In this document: piece by piece, positions 6,646 through 7,302 of the stretch
Layout: each line of letters starts with the position of its first letter
Position numbering within the stretch: position 1 is the first letter of the stretch
From: Candidatus Cloacimonadota bacterium
GTDB taxonomy: Bacteria > Cloacimonadota > Cloacimonadia > Cloacimonadales > TCS61
Assembly (NCBI GenBank): GCA_018654125.1
Contig: JABIME010000129.1
Coordinates: 1-7,302, forward strand
Reading direction: 5' to 3'
Length of the DNA stretch: 7,302 nt
Position numbers and translations under genes: made by a program
The notes under the pieces: model-generated
Database searches by the model: none
What the model was told of the DNA's origin: nothing
The model's input: the letters and a program-made list of their open reading frames with translations, nothing else

Positions 6646-7302
6646 ATGAAAAACAGGAAAGTTATTATTGCTGCAGGTGGAACAGGTGGACACATAGTTC
6701 CCGCAATTTCCATCGCAAAAGAATTAATGAAGGAAGGAGTTCAAATTCTTTTTGTAGGTAATAGGAACAGCATGGAACAGCAGCTGGCAAAGAGACACAA
6801 TTTAGATTTTGCTGAGATCAATGTTCAAAAATTCTACCGTAAAATTACTTTAGCACATATTAAATTTCCATTTAAGCTTATTAAAAGTATTATAGATTCA
6901 AAGAAAATTATTCGTAAATTTAAGCCTAATGCATTTTTAGGAGCTGGTGGGTTTGTAAGTGGCCCAGTTGGTTATGCTGCTCATTTACAAAAAGTTCCAA
7001 TCTTTTTGCAGGAACAAAATAGTTATCCGGGTGCAACTACAAAAATATTAAGCAAATATGCTTCAAAGATATTTGTTGGAAATCACGATGCGATAAAACA
7101 CTTACCAAAAGAAAAAGCAGCTTATTCAGGGAATCCAATAAATCAAAATGCTGTTACTGAGAAAGATGCAATAAATTTTGAGAAATTTGGTTTACGTGCA
7201 GATACAAAAAAGATCTTTCTTTTTGGAGGAAGTCAGGGTTCTGTTGTTTTAAATAATGCTTTCTTCCCAATAATTTCTGATCTTTTAAAAAAAGGTTTTG
7301 AA
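6646..7302 (+). CDS. murG: Lipid II synthase MurG, N-terminal part (cut by window edge)
   Basis: MurG is the peripheral membrane GT-B glycosyltransferase that moves GlcNAc from UDP-GlcNAc to lipid I, making lipid II. The window holds the first 219 residues of a protein that is usually about 350-370 long, and the frame stays open to the right edge. The N-terminal acceptor domain shows the glycine-rich loop AAGGTGGHIVPA (9-20) with His16, GAGGFVSGPVGYAA (99-112) and QEQNSYPG (122-129). The latter resembles the form I associate with Bacteroidota-like MurG. The start of the donor domain shows GNPI (162-165) and FGGSQGS (193-199). The usual Arg after GNPV is Asn166 here. The gene starts 13 bases after the ftsW stop, behind an AAAGGA site. 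The order ftsW-murG is the classical dcw order, and murC would be expected next. Confidence 0.96.
   Translation, partial: MKNRKVIIAAGGTGGHIVPAISIAKELMKEGVQILFVGNRNSMEQQLAKRHNLDFAEINVQKFYRKITLAHIKFPFKLIKSIIDSKKIIRKFKPNAFLGAGGFVSGPVGYAAHLQKVPIFLQEQNSYPGATTKILSKYASKIFVGNHDAIKHLPKEKAAYSGNPINQNAVTEKDAINFEKFGLRADTKKIFLFGGSQGSVVLNNAFFPIISDLLKKGFE

Overview
The window is a dense, one-strand stretch of a bacterial division and cell wall (dcw) gene cluster. From left to right it holds the 3' end of a PASTA-bearing ftsI (class B penicillin-binding protein), a fused murE-murF, mraY, murD, ftsW, and the 5' part of murG, which runs off the right edge. All genes are on the + strand. They are separated by at most 13 bases or overlap by a few bases, so the window reads as an internal part of a single operon. 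There is no gene-free stretch, and I saw no promoter, terminator, RNA gene, mobile element or CRISPR array.

The genes cover consecutive steps of peptidoglycan precursor synthesis and use. The MurE half adds (predicted) meso-diaminopimelate to UDP-MurNAc-L-Ala-D-Glu, and the MurF half adds D-Ala-D-Ala. MurD makes the earlier D-Glu addition. MraY transfers phospho-MurNAc-pentapeptide to undecaprenyl phosphate (lipid I), and MurG adds GlcNAc (lipid II). FtsW with FtsI polymerises and cross-links the glycan at the septum.

The DNA is AT-rich (roughly one third G+C by eye), with A/T-ending codons, AGA-rich arginine and TGA used as a normal stop. The MurE DNPR motif points to a DAP-type wall. MurG has an EQNSYPG motif, MurF ends in a KxSxGIKLE-type motif, and FtsI carries C-terminal PASTA repeats. 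Together these resemble Bacteroidota/Chlorobi and related FCB-group lineages, possibly an uncultured relative such as Cloacimonadota. This placement is an inference from motif resemblance, with low confidence.

The main departures from a textbook dcw cluster are three. MurE and MurF form one 925-residue polypeptide with no internal start at the joint. FtsW departs from several usual SEDS motifs while keeping the putative catalytic Asp. MurG lacks the usual Arg of the GNPVR motif. I found no evidence of a wholly new system; this is mostly an ordinary, well-conserved locus.
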